DNA of 64,000 bases from Variovorax sp. HW608 (GTDB lineage Bacteria; Pseudomonadota; Gammaproteobacteria; Burkholderiales; Burkholderiaceae_C), in the NCBI RefSeq assembly GCF_900090195.1, contig NZ_LT607803.1, forward strand, positions 3,286,001-3,350,000. The letters run 5' to 3'. How positions within the stretch are numbered: the first letter of the stretch is position 1; each line of letters begins with the position of its first letter. Made by a program: the position numbers and the translations under genes. Under the pieces are notes generated by a model. The model worked only from the letters and a program-made list of their open reading frames with translations, searched no databases and was not told the DNA's origin. Below are positions 52,723 to 63,220 of the stretch, in pieces.

Positions 52723-53200
52723 ACGCGCTACTCAAATGCATAGGTCACCAGCCCGGTCGGGCCAACCGGAGCCCAAGCGTCGGCGCGGTGCCCGGCCGTC
52801 CTGAACCCCGAGATCTATCCAACGCGCGGACCCCTGGCTTCGGCGCCCGTCAAGGCCTTGTAGCGCCCCGTTACCACCCGAACAATGCGATTCGAAACTG
52901 ACAAAAGCGGCCTCAAAAAGCGCCACTTATCCTCAGGTTATTCACAGCATTATCCACAAGCGCAAGCGCTTTCTGGCCCGGCCGGCATCAATAATGGATG
53001 CACGGCCCCGAGCCCGCACGCCACCCTCCCAAGCTCGGAGGAACGGGCGCCTCCCGGCCAGGTGAAATCCGCCGCTACAGCAGAGCAGTGATTCCCGATG
53101 CGACGCGGCCCTCGTATTGACCCAGGACAGCGCCCGCGGCAGCAGCGACCCAAGCCCTGATCCGCACGCCTCGAGCCCCGTCCTCCACTGAAAGCTCACG
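52723..53200. other. Non-coding stretch containing a cluster of DnaA-box-like sites
   Basis: No gene is supported in 478 bp. At 52927-52958 three sites lie in the same orientation: TTATCCTCA (52927-52935, one mismatch), TTATTCACA (52938-52946) and TTATCCACA (52950-52958), the last two fitting TTATNCACA exactly, with starts 11 and 12 bp apart. A short dyad AGCGC-AA-GCGCT follows. This might be a DnaA-binding or regulatory element, or a remnant of a plasmid or other origin. No rep gene is nearby. Confidence 0.45.
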
Positions 53201-53623
53201 ATGAAGAAGCCTGCGCCCCCGAAAAAGCTCGACCCGAAGCTCCAGGCCCCGTCGGGCGAACTGCTGGCGCTCATTCAGAACGCCTATGGCCAGCTCATCA
53301 AGGACATGAGGAAGCTGGGCGGCGGCCTGGTGTCGGAGGTGGATCTCACCGTCACCTTCAAGAGCCAGGCGGGCGTGCACCACTACCTGCCGCTGCTAGC
53401 GGATTCGACGATCGGCAGGCGCAAGAAGAAGGTGCCGGGCGAGAAGCTGCTGGCTTCCGTGCAGCGCCAGGGCATGGCGTTCTGCGACTGCCTGATGGAG
53501 TTCGGCGAAGAGAAGATCGAACGCATCTACCTGATCGCGCGCTACGCCAACGGCAACGCCTTCACTTACGAGAAGTGCGTGCCGGAGGAGGCGGTTGCGC
53601 TGGAAGACGACGAGGACGAGTGA
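53201..53623 (+). CDS. Conserved-looking small protein of unknown function
   Basis: A 140-residue protein. A basic, Pro-rich start (MKKPAPPKKLDPKLQAP) is followed by an alpha/beta core (LLALIQNAYGQLIKDMRKLG, VDLTVTFKSQAG, VQRQGMAFCDCLMEFGEEKI, RIYLIARYANGNAF). The tail is very acidic (EEAVALEDDEDE). Codon use is typical of the host. No domain is recognised. It stands between the DnaA-box region and the IS3 element. Confidence 0.65.
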   Translation: MKKPAPPKKLDPKLQAPSGELLALIQNAYGQLIKDMRKLGGGLVSEVDLTVTFKSQAGVHHYLPLLADSTIGRRKKKVPGEKLLASVQRQGMAFCDCLMEFGEEKIERIYLIARYANGNAFTYEKCVPEEAVALEDDEDE

Positions 53624-53983
53624 AAGCACCCCTGGGCTCGAACTGTGCGGGCCGGCTAGTAAACAGAGCCGCAGCTCACGGTTGCGACCTGGCCGGCCGT
53701 TGTGCGCCCTTTCCGGTCATTCCTCCCTGTTGTAAGCGGCCGTTCCGCCGCCTGAAGGCGAAAGTCAGGCGGCGGCTCTGCGGAAAACGTAGTAGGTCGC
53801 TTGGGCTGACGTTATGGCCACTGGCCAACAGACCACCGCAGAAAGTATGGTCGCGACAACTCCGGCCCACTTGAGCCAAGGCGCCCGTTGCGCACCTGCG
53901 GGAGTGCGTCGCCAGAATGAAGCAGCGAGTGAAGTTGACCCGATTTCGCGGACACCCGATCCTTACGGAAGAAGGAGTCCGAT

Positions 53984-54307
53984 ATGCCTGCATCGAAGCC
54001 TCCGTACCCGGCGGAATTCCGCCGTCAGATGGTCGAGCTGGTCCAAGCTGGCCGAACGCCCTCGCAGCTCGCGCGTGAGTTCGGCTGCACTGCCCAGAGC
54101 ATCTCGACTTGGGTGGCGCAAGCGGCCGCCGACAGTGGCAAGCCCGCACGCGGCAAGGACGTCTTGAGCAGCGCCGAGCGCGAGGAACTCGTGCGGTTGC
54201 GCCGAGAGAACCGACAACTCAAGCTTGAGCGGGATATTTTGGCAAAGGCTACGGCCTGGTTCGCCGGCAAAGGCGAGAAGACATCCATCGGGTCTACGAA
54301 CTCGTGA
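53984..54307 (+). CDS. IS3-family OrfA (helix-turn-helix protein)
   Basis: A 107-residue DNA-binding protein. The helix-turn-helix is PYPAEFRRQMVELVQAGRTP, SQLAREFGCTAQSISTWVAQ, and it is followed by the leucine-zipper-like coil LVRLRRENRQLKLERDIL, used for dimerisation. GAAGAAGGAG precedes the ATG. The last residues overlap orfB, and in this family ribosomes shift -1 near the end of orfA to make the OrfAB transposase. Confidence 0.92.
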   Translation: MPASKPPYPAEFRRQMVELVQAGRTPSQLAREFGCTAQSISTWVAQAAADSGKPARGKDVLSSAEREELVRLRRENRQLKLERDILAKATAWFAGKGEKTSIGSTNS

Positions 54308-55185
54308 GTGCGAACCAGGCCAAGGTTCCAGTGCATACGATGTGCCGCGTGCTCAAGGTTTCCGCGAGTGGCTACTACGCGTGGCGAGATCGACCGCCGT
54401 CGAGGCGCTTGATCGACGACGCGGTGCTGGTGGAGCGAATCCAGGTCATCCACGCCGAATCCGACGCCACCTACGGCATGCCACGCGTGCGCGCCGAACT
54501 GATCGACCAAGGGACACGCATCAGCAGAAAGCGCGTGGCTCGGCTGATGCGTGTCAATGCGATTCGAGGCGTCAGTCGACGCCGCGGCTTCGTCGTGACC
54601 ACGCGGCGCGACGAGCGACAACGCCCGGCACCCGATCTGGTCAAGCGCGAGTTCATTGCCGGTGGACCCAACAAGCTGTGGGTCGCAGACATGACCTACG
54701 TGCCCACCTGGGCGGGCTTCATCTTCCTGGCCATCGTGCTGGACGTATGGAGCCGACGCATCGTGGGCTGGGCCATCGGTGAGCAGATGACCGCCGATCT
54801 GGTGCTTGCGGCGCTGAACATGGCGCTGCAACAGCGCAAGGCCCACGGCGTGATCCACCACAGCGACCAAGGCAGCCAGTACACCAGCATCGCCTTCGGC
54901 GAACGGTGCAAGAAGATGGGCGTGCGCCCGTCGATGGGCACCGTCGGCGATGCTTACGACAACGCGATGGCCGAAAGCTTCTTCGCCACGCTCGAATGCG
55001 AACTGATTGACCGGCGCAGTTGGCAGTCCAAGACCGAGGCACGGCTGGCACTGTTCACCTACATCGAGGGCTGGTACAACCCGCGCCGGCGTCACAGCGC
55101 ACTCGGACAGATCTCGCCGGCGACGTTTGAAAGGAACCACCACGACGCAATCCAAGTAGACCGCCTCGCCTCGAACACGACTTGA
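54304..55185 (+). CDS. IS3-family OrfB (DDE transposase domain)
   Basis: A 293-residue rve-type integrase domain preceded by HTH_21 (MCRVLKVSASGYYAWRDRPP, ESDATYGMPRVRAELIDQG). The DDE residues are visible in KLWVADMTYVPTW, IHHSDQGSQYTS and YDNAMAESFFATLECELI, and the domain ends YIEGWYNPRRRHSALGQISP. The frame is open upstream of the GTG (EKTSI...RVYELV), as expected if it is normally made by -1 frameshifting from orfA. Confidence 0.92.
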   Translation: MSANQAKVPVHTMCRVLKVSASGYYAWRDRPPSRRLIDDAVLVERIQVIHAESDATYGMPRVRAELIDQGTRISRKRVARLMRVNAIRGVSRRRGFVVTTRRDERQRPAPDLVKREFIAGGPNKLWVADMTYVPTWAGFIFLAIVLDVWSRRIVGWAIGEQMTADLVLAALNMALQQRKAHGVIHHSDQGSQYTSIAFGERCKKMGVRPSMGTVGDAYDNAMAESFFATLECELIDRRSWQSKTEARLALFTYIEGWYNPRRRHSALGQISPATFERNHHDAIQVDRLASNTT

Positions 55186-55558
55186 CCACCGTCGGCGTCT
55201 GCGTGGCATGCGCCACGCCGCCGGTGGACAAGTCTTCGCAGCCAATCAATCCGACTTGAGAATCAAGCCCCAACCCATCCGCGCAACAGGGTCAAGTCCA
55301 GAGTGCGAGTAGGAGAAGGGGCGTTAAGGCCAAGGCGACGAAGAACCATGGCGCTTCGGATTCGGTGAAGACGTAGGCCGTGAGACCGGCCGCGTGTTCC
55401 AGTGGTCCCTGACTGGCCGGAACCGCGGTGAATAGCAGCAAGTACCAAACAGTGAGCGGGCCGATGGCGCTCAAGCCATACAGAAGACTTGCAAGTTGGT
55501 GACGCTCGATTCGCATTTGTCGGGTGAACTTGATGAACGAGGGGCGGCTCTTGGCTGC

Positions 55559-55831
55559 TCATTGAACGCGCTCAAGCGCCTCGATGTACGGCATCACTCG
55601 CGGGTGGTTTCGAACCCACTGCTCGCCCAAGAATTCGGAGACGGAGCCCGTACCGATGACGCTCGCGATTGATCCTGGCTTGGAAGCAGCCTGCAGCAGC
55701 AAGTGGGCCTCGTTCATCACGTTCTCGCTCGCATATCGCTCTGGCTGGCCAAACTCGATGACCCACTCCTTCTGAATAGCTGCGATGAGCTTGCCTGCGG
55801 CGGCCTGGAGAGGTGTTCGTGAACGTGTCAT
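55559..55831 (-). CDS. Small protein of unknown function
   Basis: A 90-residue, probably cytoplasmic protein: MTRSRTPLQAAAGKLIAAIQ, KEWVIEFGQPERYASENVMN, LGEQWVRNHPRVMPYIEALE. The start at 55831 was chosen because the frame upstream looks non-coding. It lies 42 bp before the IS-split membrane-protein gene on the same strand and may have formed an operon with it. No family is recognised. Confidence 0.55.
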   Translation of the reverse strand: MTRSRTPLQAAAGKLIAAIQKEWVIEFGQPERYASENVMNEAHLLLQAASKPGSIASVIGTGSVSEFLGEQWVRNHPRVMPYIEALERVQ

Positions 55832-56166
55832 GGGCGGAAATCTAACCTGCTGGCGAAGGTCTGGTTCTGGCCAGTTCCTCACGTGGCGCGCCACAAGCGG
55901 TCGTGTCTTGAATTGGGCGAACGACGTCGTCCTCCTCCCCGCCAATTTGTTTTGATAGTGCAGCCATGGGGTGATTGTTGTTGTCTGCATCGGAGTGAGC
56001 ACGCGCCCACAGTGGTTTGTTGCGACTCACCCACGAAGGTCGGCTTTTGGCCGACTGTAGCCCGTTGCGGTCGTCGGAGCTTCGGGCCCTTTGCGGTCAC
56101 CCGACATGGAAAAAGATGGTCATTCGCGGAGCCGATGCGCTCCGAAGCCTGTGGACTCGCAGGTAC
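55832..56166. other. Intergenic region, no gene seen
   Basis: I find no convincing reading frame in 335 bp. The stretch around 56000-56100 (alternating short motifs such as GGTCGGCTTTTGGCCGACTGTAG) contains a small hairpin GTCGGC-ttttg-GCCGAC that could terminate transcription. Confidence 0.4.
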
Positions 56167-56484
56167 CTACCAGCCCCGGTCAGTGAGCCAGTTGCAGAAC
56201 GAGATAAGCAATGCGAAACCCACAATCGCCCCTACGTCTGCGACAGTCAGTCTCCTAATCTGCCCGAGACAAATCAAAGCAGTAGGGAGAAAAATGAACA
56301 GAGGCGAGACGATGGCTGGAATTCGCCTCCCGCGCCTATACAGCATGCCCCCAACAAAGTATGAAAGGAAAAGGCCCGCTACGGCGAGCACCATCAAGAT
56401 TGGTTCTAGCATCAGGTTGACGAAGGTCTGCTCATGGCCGGACTGGGTCATAACCTGGAAGGCTAGCGTGCGCTGAGCGGGCAT
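56167..56484 (-). CDS. Small integral membrane protein of unknown function
   Basis: A 105-residue protein with three hydrophobic stretches (PILMVLAVAGLFLSYFVGGM, SPLFIFLPTALICLG and DVGAIVGFALLISFCNW) joined by basic loops (LYRRGRRIP, GQIRR). Base composition is less G+C-rich than in the core genes. No family is recognised, and the start is uncertain because several methionines precede the first helix. Confidence 0.5.
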   Translation of the reverse strand: MPAQRTLAFQVMTQSGHEQTFVNLMLEPILMVLAVAGLFLSYFVGGMLYRRGRRIPAIVSPLFIFLPTALICLGQIRRLTVADVGAIVGFALLISFCNWLTDRGW

Positions 56485-56531
56485 CTCACCAAATCAAAGC
56501 GGGAGCTCGCAAACGCTGCCAGATCATCCGG

Positions 56532-57497
56532 CTATCGCAGCACCTCGTCGGCACGAAGCATGAGTGATGACGGAACGATGATGCCCAAGCGCCGCGCCGC
56601 TTCTAGATTGACCACGAGGAGGTATCGAGTGGGTTGCTCAAAGGCAATGTCGGCAGGCCTTGAGCCTCGCAAGATCCGGTCGAGTAATGCCGCACTGCGC
56701 TCGTAAACTTCCCGTGGGTCGAGACTGTAGGACAGCAGCGCGCCCGCCAGAGCAGCTTGTCGGGTCGGTCCCACCACCGGCAACTGCTGCTCCTCTGCGC
56801 GTTTCAGCAGCTTGCCCAAATGACGGATGAAGATCCGGTCGGGCCCGAAAACTAGTACGTCCACGCGCTCGCGATTCAAGGTATCGAAGGCGCTGTCGAG
56901 TTGGGGTTCTTCCGCAACCCGAAGTACCTTGAGTTGCAGCCCCAGGGCTTTGGCCGCCACTTCGTTTTGGGCCACGTAGTCGTCAAAGCCGACATTGGCG
57001 GGGTTGGCAAAGAGCGCGAGTCGTGTGGCGCGCGGCAGTGCCTCGCGGGCGAGCTCCAGATACTTACCCCAAGCCGGAGTCGTTGCCACGATTCCTGTCA
57101 CGTTTGCGCCCGGATTGGCCAGACTCCGGACCAAGCCAAATCGCACCGGGTCTGCAACACCCAGAGCGAAGATGGGTGTAGTTTCGGTGGCCCGGCGCGC
57201 CGCCAGCGCGGCAGTGACACCCGCTGTCACTACGATAACCTCTGCCTTGGCTGCAAGAAGTGCGCGGGCAACGTCGCCAAGCCGTTCGTAATCGTCGCTT
57301 CCCGGCCTACAGTCGTAGCGGACATTCCGACCCTCGTTCCAGCCCAGCTTCTCCATGGCAGTCACGAGCGCCTGCGTTGCTGGATCGTCCCGCGAGTTGC
57401 CAAGAACACCGATGACGCGAACTCCCGCCTGGGCCTGCACCCAACCGCAGTAAGCGGCGCCCATTAGCAACAGGAGTTGGCGGCGAGCACAGTTCAT
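56532..57497 (-). CDS. ABC transporter substrate-binding protein, TrpX-like (ABC_sub_bind family)
   Basis: A 321-residue exported protein. A signal (LLLLMGAAYCGWVQAQA) precedes VRVIGVLGNSRDDPATQALV, MEKLGWNEGRNVRYDCRPGS, EVIVVTAGVTAALAARRAT, GLVRSLANPGANVTGIVATT and DIAFEQPTRYLLVVNLEAAR, the classic pattern of this family. Rhizobial-type members of this family are very common in Burkholderiales, and their ligands are mostly unknown. No permease is adjacent. An upstream ATG at 57530 is less likely. Confidence 0.87.
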   Translation of the reverse strand: MNCARRQLLLLMGAAYCGWVQAQAGVRVIGVLGNSRDDPATQALVTAMEKLGWNEGRNVRYDCRPGSDDYERLGDVARALLAAKAEVIVVTAGVTAALAARRATETTPIFALGVADPVRFGLVRSLANPGANVTGIVATTPAWGKYLELAREALPRATRLALFANPANVGFDDYVAQNEVAAKALGLQLKVLRVAEEPQLDSAFDTLNRERVDVLVFGPDRIFIRHLGKLLKRAEEQQLPVVGPTRQAALAGALLSYSLDPREVYERSAALLDRILRGSRPADIAFEQPTRYLLVVNLEAARRLGIIVPSSLMLRADEVLR

Positions 57498-57814
57498 GAT
57501 CGAGCGCTCTATTCTTGCGAATCGGGGCATCCTACACGCGCGCCGCTTGCCGCCAAGCGATCAAGCAGCGTTGCTGCCGACCCCTCGTTGGGGGGGCGGC
57601 AATGAGTGTCGGCTCATGGCCCGGGTGCGGAAGTCTTAGGCGCGAGCTGCCATCTTGGCGACCAGGCCTACGCGTCTCACAGGCTCGAGCGGCGACCCGT
57701 CGACTGCCGAAGCTTACGCACTCCCCTCCCGATCCGATACGAGCGCTATCCGGTCGGTGCCCAGGAATTGGTGTCGCACTCGACAAGCTTTGGTGCCGCA
57801 CGACGAAACGCAGA

Positions 57815-58256
57815 TCATCGGCACACCTCGATCCAGCACGCAATCAAAGGGGCACCGTCCACCACGACCGGAGGACCGGCGCGATGGGCACTGATTCCCA
57901 CGTTCCGCAGAATCCGCTCGACGGCCAGCGGCGAAATCGACGGCCGCGAACCGCGAAAGCTCCCACACGGCGGGCGTGCGGGGAGGCGGCACTTCGCCGA
58001 GCAGTTGCGGAAAGATCTCGCCCAGCAAGTAAGGTCGATCGGTGGCCAGCAGGCGGGCCATGCCCATGATTTCGCCATGGTGCCGACGTGCGACGACATA
58101 GAGGGTATCGGGGCGGTCGAACTGATCGAGCTCCATGCCGTCGCGCGACGCGAGCCTCCAGCCCAGCATCTCGACGAAGACCCGATGACGGTAGCGGGCC
58201 AGGGCCGTGTGCACCCCCGCGGGCAGGCTATCGGCCGTGCCTGTGATGATCTCCAT
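57815..58256 (-). pseudogene. LuxI-family acyl-homoserine-lactone synthase gene with internal deletion
   Basis: The first 108 codons are a good LuxI N-terminal half: R25-x-F27, W33 (LGW), D44-x-x-D47 (LDQFD), R68 (GMARLL) and E99-x-x-R102 (WELSRF), all conserved positions. Directly after AVDF the frame breaks. The next frame continues with the family's C-terminal end, SPLAVERILRNVGISAHRAG to ACWIEV. Some 40 residues (the acyl-chain pocket) are thus missing between. A strong GGGGAGGGG site precedes 58256. No luxR gene is adjacent. The 284 bp between this relic and the TrpX-like gene show no gene. Confidence 0.8.
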
Positions 58257-58383
58257 CTCATCCCCTCCCCCTGCGCGACCCGGCATTGCACCGGAGCGCC
58301 CCGCCTCGCGGCACTACCCGAACGGGTAGGCCGCACCGCGTCCAACGTGGGAAATGCATGTGGTGCGCACGCTGATCTGCGCG

Positions 58384-60048
58384 ACCTGGACGACATGTTC
58401 GGCACAGCGTACGACGTGGTCGGGGTGAGCAACCCCGACAAGCTTCAGTCGGATCTGGCAAGCCAATGCGCCAGCGTTTTCAATCGGCCGCTGCGGCTAC
58501 GCGTATCAGTGGAGTCGATTCAGGGAAAGACCGTGATCGTCGTCTACGTGCCGGAGGCAGCACCGACCGACAAGCCGATCTACCTCAGCAAACTGGGACC
58601 CCAGGGGTGCCTTTCGGCGTGTGGGCTCGACCGATCAGGAAGGCAGCGAAGACGACCTCATCACCCTCTACGCCGGACACCAGACCGACACCTTCGACGG
58701 CGCGGTTCTGGCGGACACAGACCTCGAAGACACTGATCCAGCCGCTATCGAGGACTACCGCCGGCAACGTCAGAGAATCAATCCCAGCGCCGAAGAGCTC
58801 ACCTGGAACGATCAGGATCTGCTGCGCTCACTTGGGGCGGTCGTGCGGCAAGGAGGCGAGCTCAAGCCCACGGTCGCAGGCCTACTGCTCTTCGGCACGC
58901 CCCAGTCGCTGCGGCGCTGCTTTCCCATGATGCGCATCGACTACATCCGGGTGCCCGGCCGTCAGTGGGTGGAAGACCCTGCGCACCGGTTCGACACCAT
59001 GGAAATACGAGCACCGCTGCTGACCGCCATCCGGCGCGCAACCAATGCCGTTCGCGACGAACTTCTCCAAAGCTTCTCGCTCCCGGAAGGCGCGCTTGAG
59101 CGGGAGGACGAACCGACCCTGCCCTTGCGGGTCATCCGCGAGGCCATCGTCAACGCGGTCATGCACCGCAGTTACCGCATCCATGGCGCGATCCAAGTCA
59201 TCCGATACGCCAACCGGCTCGAAGTCCGCAACCCGGGGCATTCCATCAAGGCGGAAGAACAGCTCGGCGAGCCCGGTAGCGAGACGCGCAACCCTCGCAT
59301 CGCGGCCGTACTGCACGAGGTCAATGTGGCCGAAACCAAAGGCAGCGGCATCCGCGCCATGCGGGAGCTGATGATCCAGCATGACCTGCTGCCACCGACC
59401 TTCGAGTCCACCCGCCGGCCCGACCAGTTCGTGGCCACCTTTCTGTTCCACCACTTCCTCGGCAAGGATGACCTCTCCTGGTTGCGACGCCTGACGCCGG
59501 AGCCTTTGAGCGACGAGGAAGCGCGAGCCCTGGTCTTCGTCCGCGAGCTGGGAGCCATCGACAATGCGGCCTACCGCTCGATCAACCGGACGGACACACT
59601 CAACGCATCGACCCATTTGCGGCGACTGCGCGATCTGGACCTCCTGACCATGAAGGGCAGCGGCAGCCGGACCTATTACCTTCCTGGGTCTGCTTTCGAG
59701 GCCATTGCGGCTCCCCCTGCCGCCGAGGTGGTGCCCCACAGGGATTTGGGCACCACCCCTCCTGGCGATGGGCACCAGCCCCTGGTGCCCATTCCGGCGC
59801 CCATACAGGCCCAAATCAAGGCCGCGGGCGCCAAACCTCGCCAGGAAGAGGTGCGCCGACTCGTTGAAGCCCTGTGCCGATGGCGCCCGTTGAGCTCCCG
59901 CGAGCTCGCCGCGGCGCTTGAGCGCCAAGACGCCAAGAAGCTCGTGCGGAATCACCTCTCCCCGATGGTCGCAGAGGGACGGCTTGCCTACACCATTCCC
60001 GAAATGGAGAACCACCCCGAGCAACGGTATACGGTCCCCGACAGGTAG
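58384..60048 (+). pseudogene. AlbA_2 (Schlafen-type) / HATPase_c_4 regulator gene, 5'-truncated and frameshifted
   Basis: The first frame gives the AlbA_2 part without its N terminus (YDVVGVSNPDKLQSDLASQC, LRVSVESIQGKTVIVVYVPE, IYLSKLGP). At CCCC (58599-58602) one extra base shifts the frame. Taking one C away would read KLGPRGAFRRVGSTDQE, the expected family continuation. The rest (from GTG 58621, 475 residues) is open and holds the ATPase domain (REAIVNAVMHRSYRIHGAIQ, KGSGIRAM) and winged-helix parts. Such proteins are RecG-like regulators or defence-island genes. The 3' part could still be translated. Confidence 0.7.
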
Positions 60049-60415
60049 GACACCGGCCGCTCGGCAATCCGCTCGATGCCGTGCAGCGCCGTCGCCTCGA
60101 ACAACAGGGAGTCGCCGGGCTTGAGGTCCATGGCGCGGCTTGCGTAGCGATACCGGACTGCCCCCGACAGCAGATGGATGAACTTGAGCCCCGGATGCTG
60201 GAACACGGCATGGGGCCCGGCTTCGTCGGAGAGCGTGACCCGGTAGGGCTCGACGAAGGAATTGCCCGTGAGCAGGTGGCCCAGCAGCTCGTAGCGATAG
60301 CCCGCAACGGCGCCGTCGCGCTCGACCACGAGCCCCCGGCCCGCGGGCACGAACGCCTTGCCCAGCATTGCCCTGATGGCCAATTTGGTCAGCAGCCTGC
60401 TGACCAATTGCCGTG
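60030..60415 (-). pseudogene. Fragment of a cupin-type regulator gene
   Basis: The minus-strand frame encodes a C-terminal cupin domain: KAFVPAGRGLVVERDGAVAG, YRYELLGHLLTGNSFVEPYR, HPGLKFIHLLSGAVRYRY and LKPGDSLLFEATALHGIERI. This is typical of XRE-cupin proteins. The helix-turn-helix part is absent, because upstream sequence in this frame belongs to a DUF1016 fragment on the other strand. The 3' end runs into the AlbA/ATPase gene. Confidence 0.6.
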
Positions 60416-60525
60416 GTTCCACATCGTCACCCTGCTGACCCAGTTGGATTCGGCCGCAGATCGCGCCTGGTACGCCGAACAGACCGTGCAGCAAAGCTGG
60501 TCGCGCAAGCGGGTCTTGAGTGTCG
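60390..60525 (+). pseudogene. Fragment of a DUF1016 (YhcG-type) nuclease gene
   Basis: About 45 codons read QLPWFHIVTLLTQLDSAADR, AWYAEQTVQQSWSRKRVLS. This matches the hallmark LPWGH...LL..LKD..ER.WYA..AIE.GWSR of the DUF1016 N-terminal domain found in PDDEXK proteins of the YhcG family. No more of the gene is present on either side, so it is a relic. Confidence 0.65.
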
Positions 60526-60695
60526 ATGAAAAAGCGAAGACCGATCCACGGCAACTGTGCAGCTGCTGCTGCGCAAATTCGGGCGCCTATCGCACACCGG
60601 CACCAGCCGCAAGCCCGTCCCCCTACCCGCTTTGATAGTTGTCCCGCCTCCCAGGCTCCCCCAGCATCCACCTCTCACGATGCAGGGGGTTCCAG

Positions 60696-62207
<1,512 letters not shown>

Positions 62208-62291
62208 ACCTACAAAATGCGCTGAACGGCGGACTGCTTTGTGCGACCATCATGGCCGTTGCGATGCCGGCTTACGCAGCAAGTGGATTTA

Positions 62292-63220
62292 GAACTTATC
62301 CGTAATTAGGTAAACTGTCGATCCGAGCCGCATTGGGCGCGGCGCTGGATTGAAATCTTGGCGAAACGTGTTGAGTCGTGGGTGGTGACCGATGAGTTCT
62401 GGCAGCGGGTGGAGCCGCTGATTCCCGCGCGCTCGGCGGCAGACAAGGTCTACGTGCGCAAGCCAGGGGCCGGTCGACCAGCCAAGCCGGCTCGACTGGT
62501 GTTCGAGGCAATCGTCTACGTGCTGCGCACGGGCTGCCAGTGGAAGGCGCTGCCCAAGGAGCGCTTCGGCAGCGCGAGCGCCATCCACAAGCGATTCCTT
62601 GAGTGGGAAGCCGCGGGATTCTTCGAAGCTCTGTGGAAGGCGGGCTTGGCCGAGTACGACCAGATGCAGGGCATTGCCTGGCGCTGGCAGAGTGTGGACG
62701 GCGCGATGATGAAGGCGCCGCTGGCACAGCAAGCCGTCGGCCGCAACCCGACGGATCGGGGGAAAAAAGGGCAGCAAGCGCCACCTGTTGGTGGACGGCC
62801 GTGGCGTCCCGTTGTCGCTCGTCGTGACCGGGGCCAACGTCCATGACTGCAAGCGCCTTGACGATGTGCTCAGCACCATCGTCGTCAAGCGCAAGGATCC
62901 GCCACATCGGCGAAACAAGCATCTGTGCGCCGACGCGGGCTACCGCGGAGCCGAGCACCGTCGCACTATCGAGGACCACGGCTACATCCCTCACGTCGTT
63001 GGTCGACGCACCGAAGCCGATATCAAGCATCGCGATCCGAACAAGAAAGCCCGCCGCTGGGTCGTCGAGGTCTGCCATAGCTGGTTCAACCGCTTCCGCA
63101 AGCTTCTCGTGCGCTACGAGAAACTCGAGCGCAGCTTTGTCGCGCTCAACCATCTCGCCGCCGCCATCATCGCCTTCCGCAAAGTGCCTGCCGACGTCAA
63201 CATAATTTACGGATAAGCTC
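62292..63220 (+). mobile_element. IS5-family (IS427-type) insertion sequence, complete, 929 bp
   Basis: Ends are GAACTTATCCGTAA at 62292 and, inward from 63220, GAGCTTATCCGTAA: one mismatch in 14. The element is flanked by the duplicated target TTA (62289-62291 and 63221-63223), fitting the TNA targets of the IS427 subgroup. It holds one transposase gene read through a -1 frameshift. It interrupts the metallopeptidase gene. Confidence 0.92.
62358..63216 (+). CDS. IS5-family DDE transposase, made by -1 ribosomal frameshift
   Basis: The first frame (TTG at 62358, to 62846) encodes MAKRVESWVVTDEFWQRVEP to the first catalytic Asp in SVDGAMMKAP. The second frame, open to the stop at 63216, carries the second Asp in LCADAGYRGAE and the Glu in RRWVVEVCHSWFNRFRKLLV. 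The slippery run A AAA AAG at 62763-62769 lies in the overlap. A -1 shift there joins KK to GSKRHLLVDGRG, giving a complete transposase of about 285 residues. This is a known strategy in this IS group, so the break is not a mutation. Confidence 0.9.

Larger units (their letters stand above)
53930..55300 (+). mobile_element. IS3-family insertion sequence, complete, 1371 bp
   Basis: Terminal inverted repeats begin TGAAGTTGACCC (53930) and, read inward from the right end at 55300, TGGACTTGACCC. They match at 18 of 23 positions and include CGCGGA at their inner end. The element is flanked by a 3-bp direct repeat GAG (53927-53929 and 55301-55303), the usual target duplication of the IS3 family. 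It carries overlapping orfA and orfB, both intact, so it may still be active. Confidence 0.92.
53765..55516 (-). pseudogene. Small membrane-protein gene split by the IS3-family element
   Basis: Joining 55516-55304 to 53929-53765 (the IS and one GAG copy removed) gives exactly 126 codons: 125 residues plus a stop. The product begins MRIERHQLASLLYGLSAIGP and has three hydrophobic helices (TVWYLLLFTAVPA; WFFVALALTPLLLLALAASF; WAGVVATILSAVVCWPVAIT), ending YYVFRRAAA. The restored frame across the junction shows the insertion is recent. As it stands, the 5' part reads into the IS end and stops after 74 residues. The family is unknown. Confidence 0.8.

Noticed and set aside
52732..52926. 64-codon minus-strand frame
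   Set aside because: No ribosome site, unusual composition and no motif; the same DNA shows no better frame on the plus strand.
62358..63216. Apparent frameshift mutation in the IS5-family transposase
   Set aside because: The A6G slippery run is the normal -1 frameshift site of this IS group, so the gene is judged intact.
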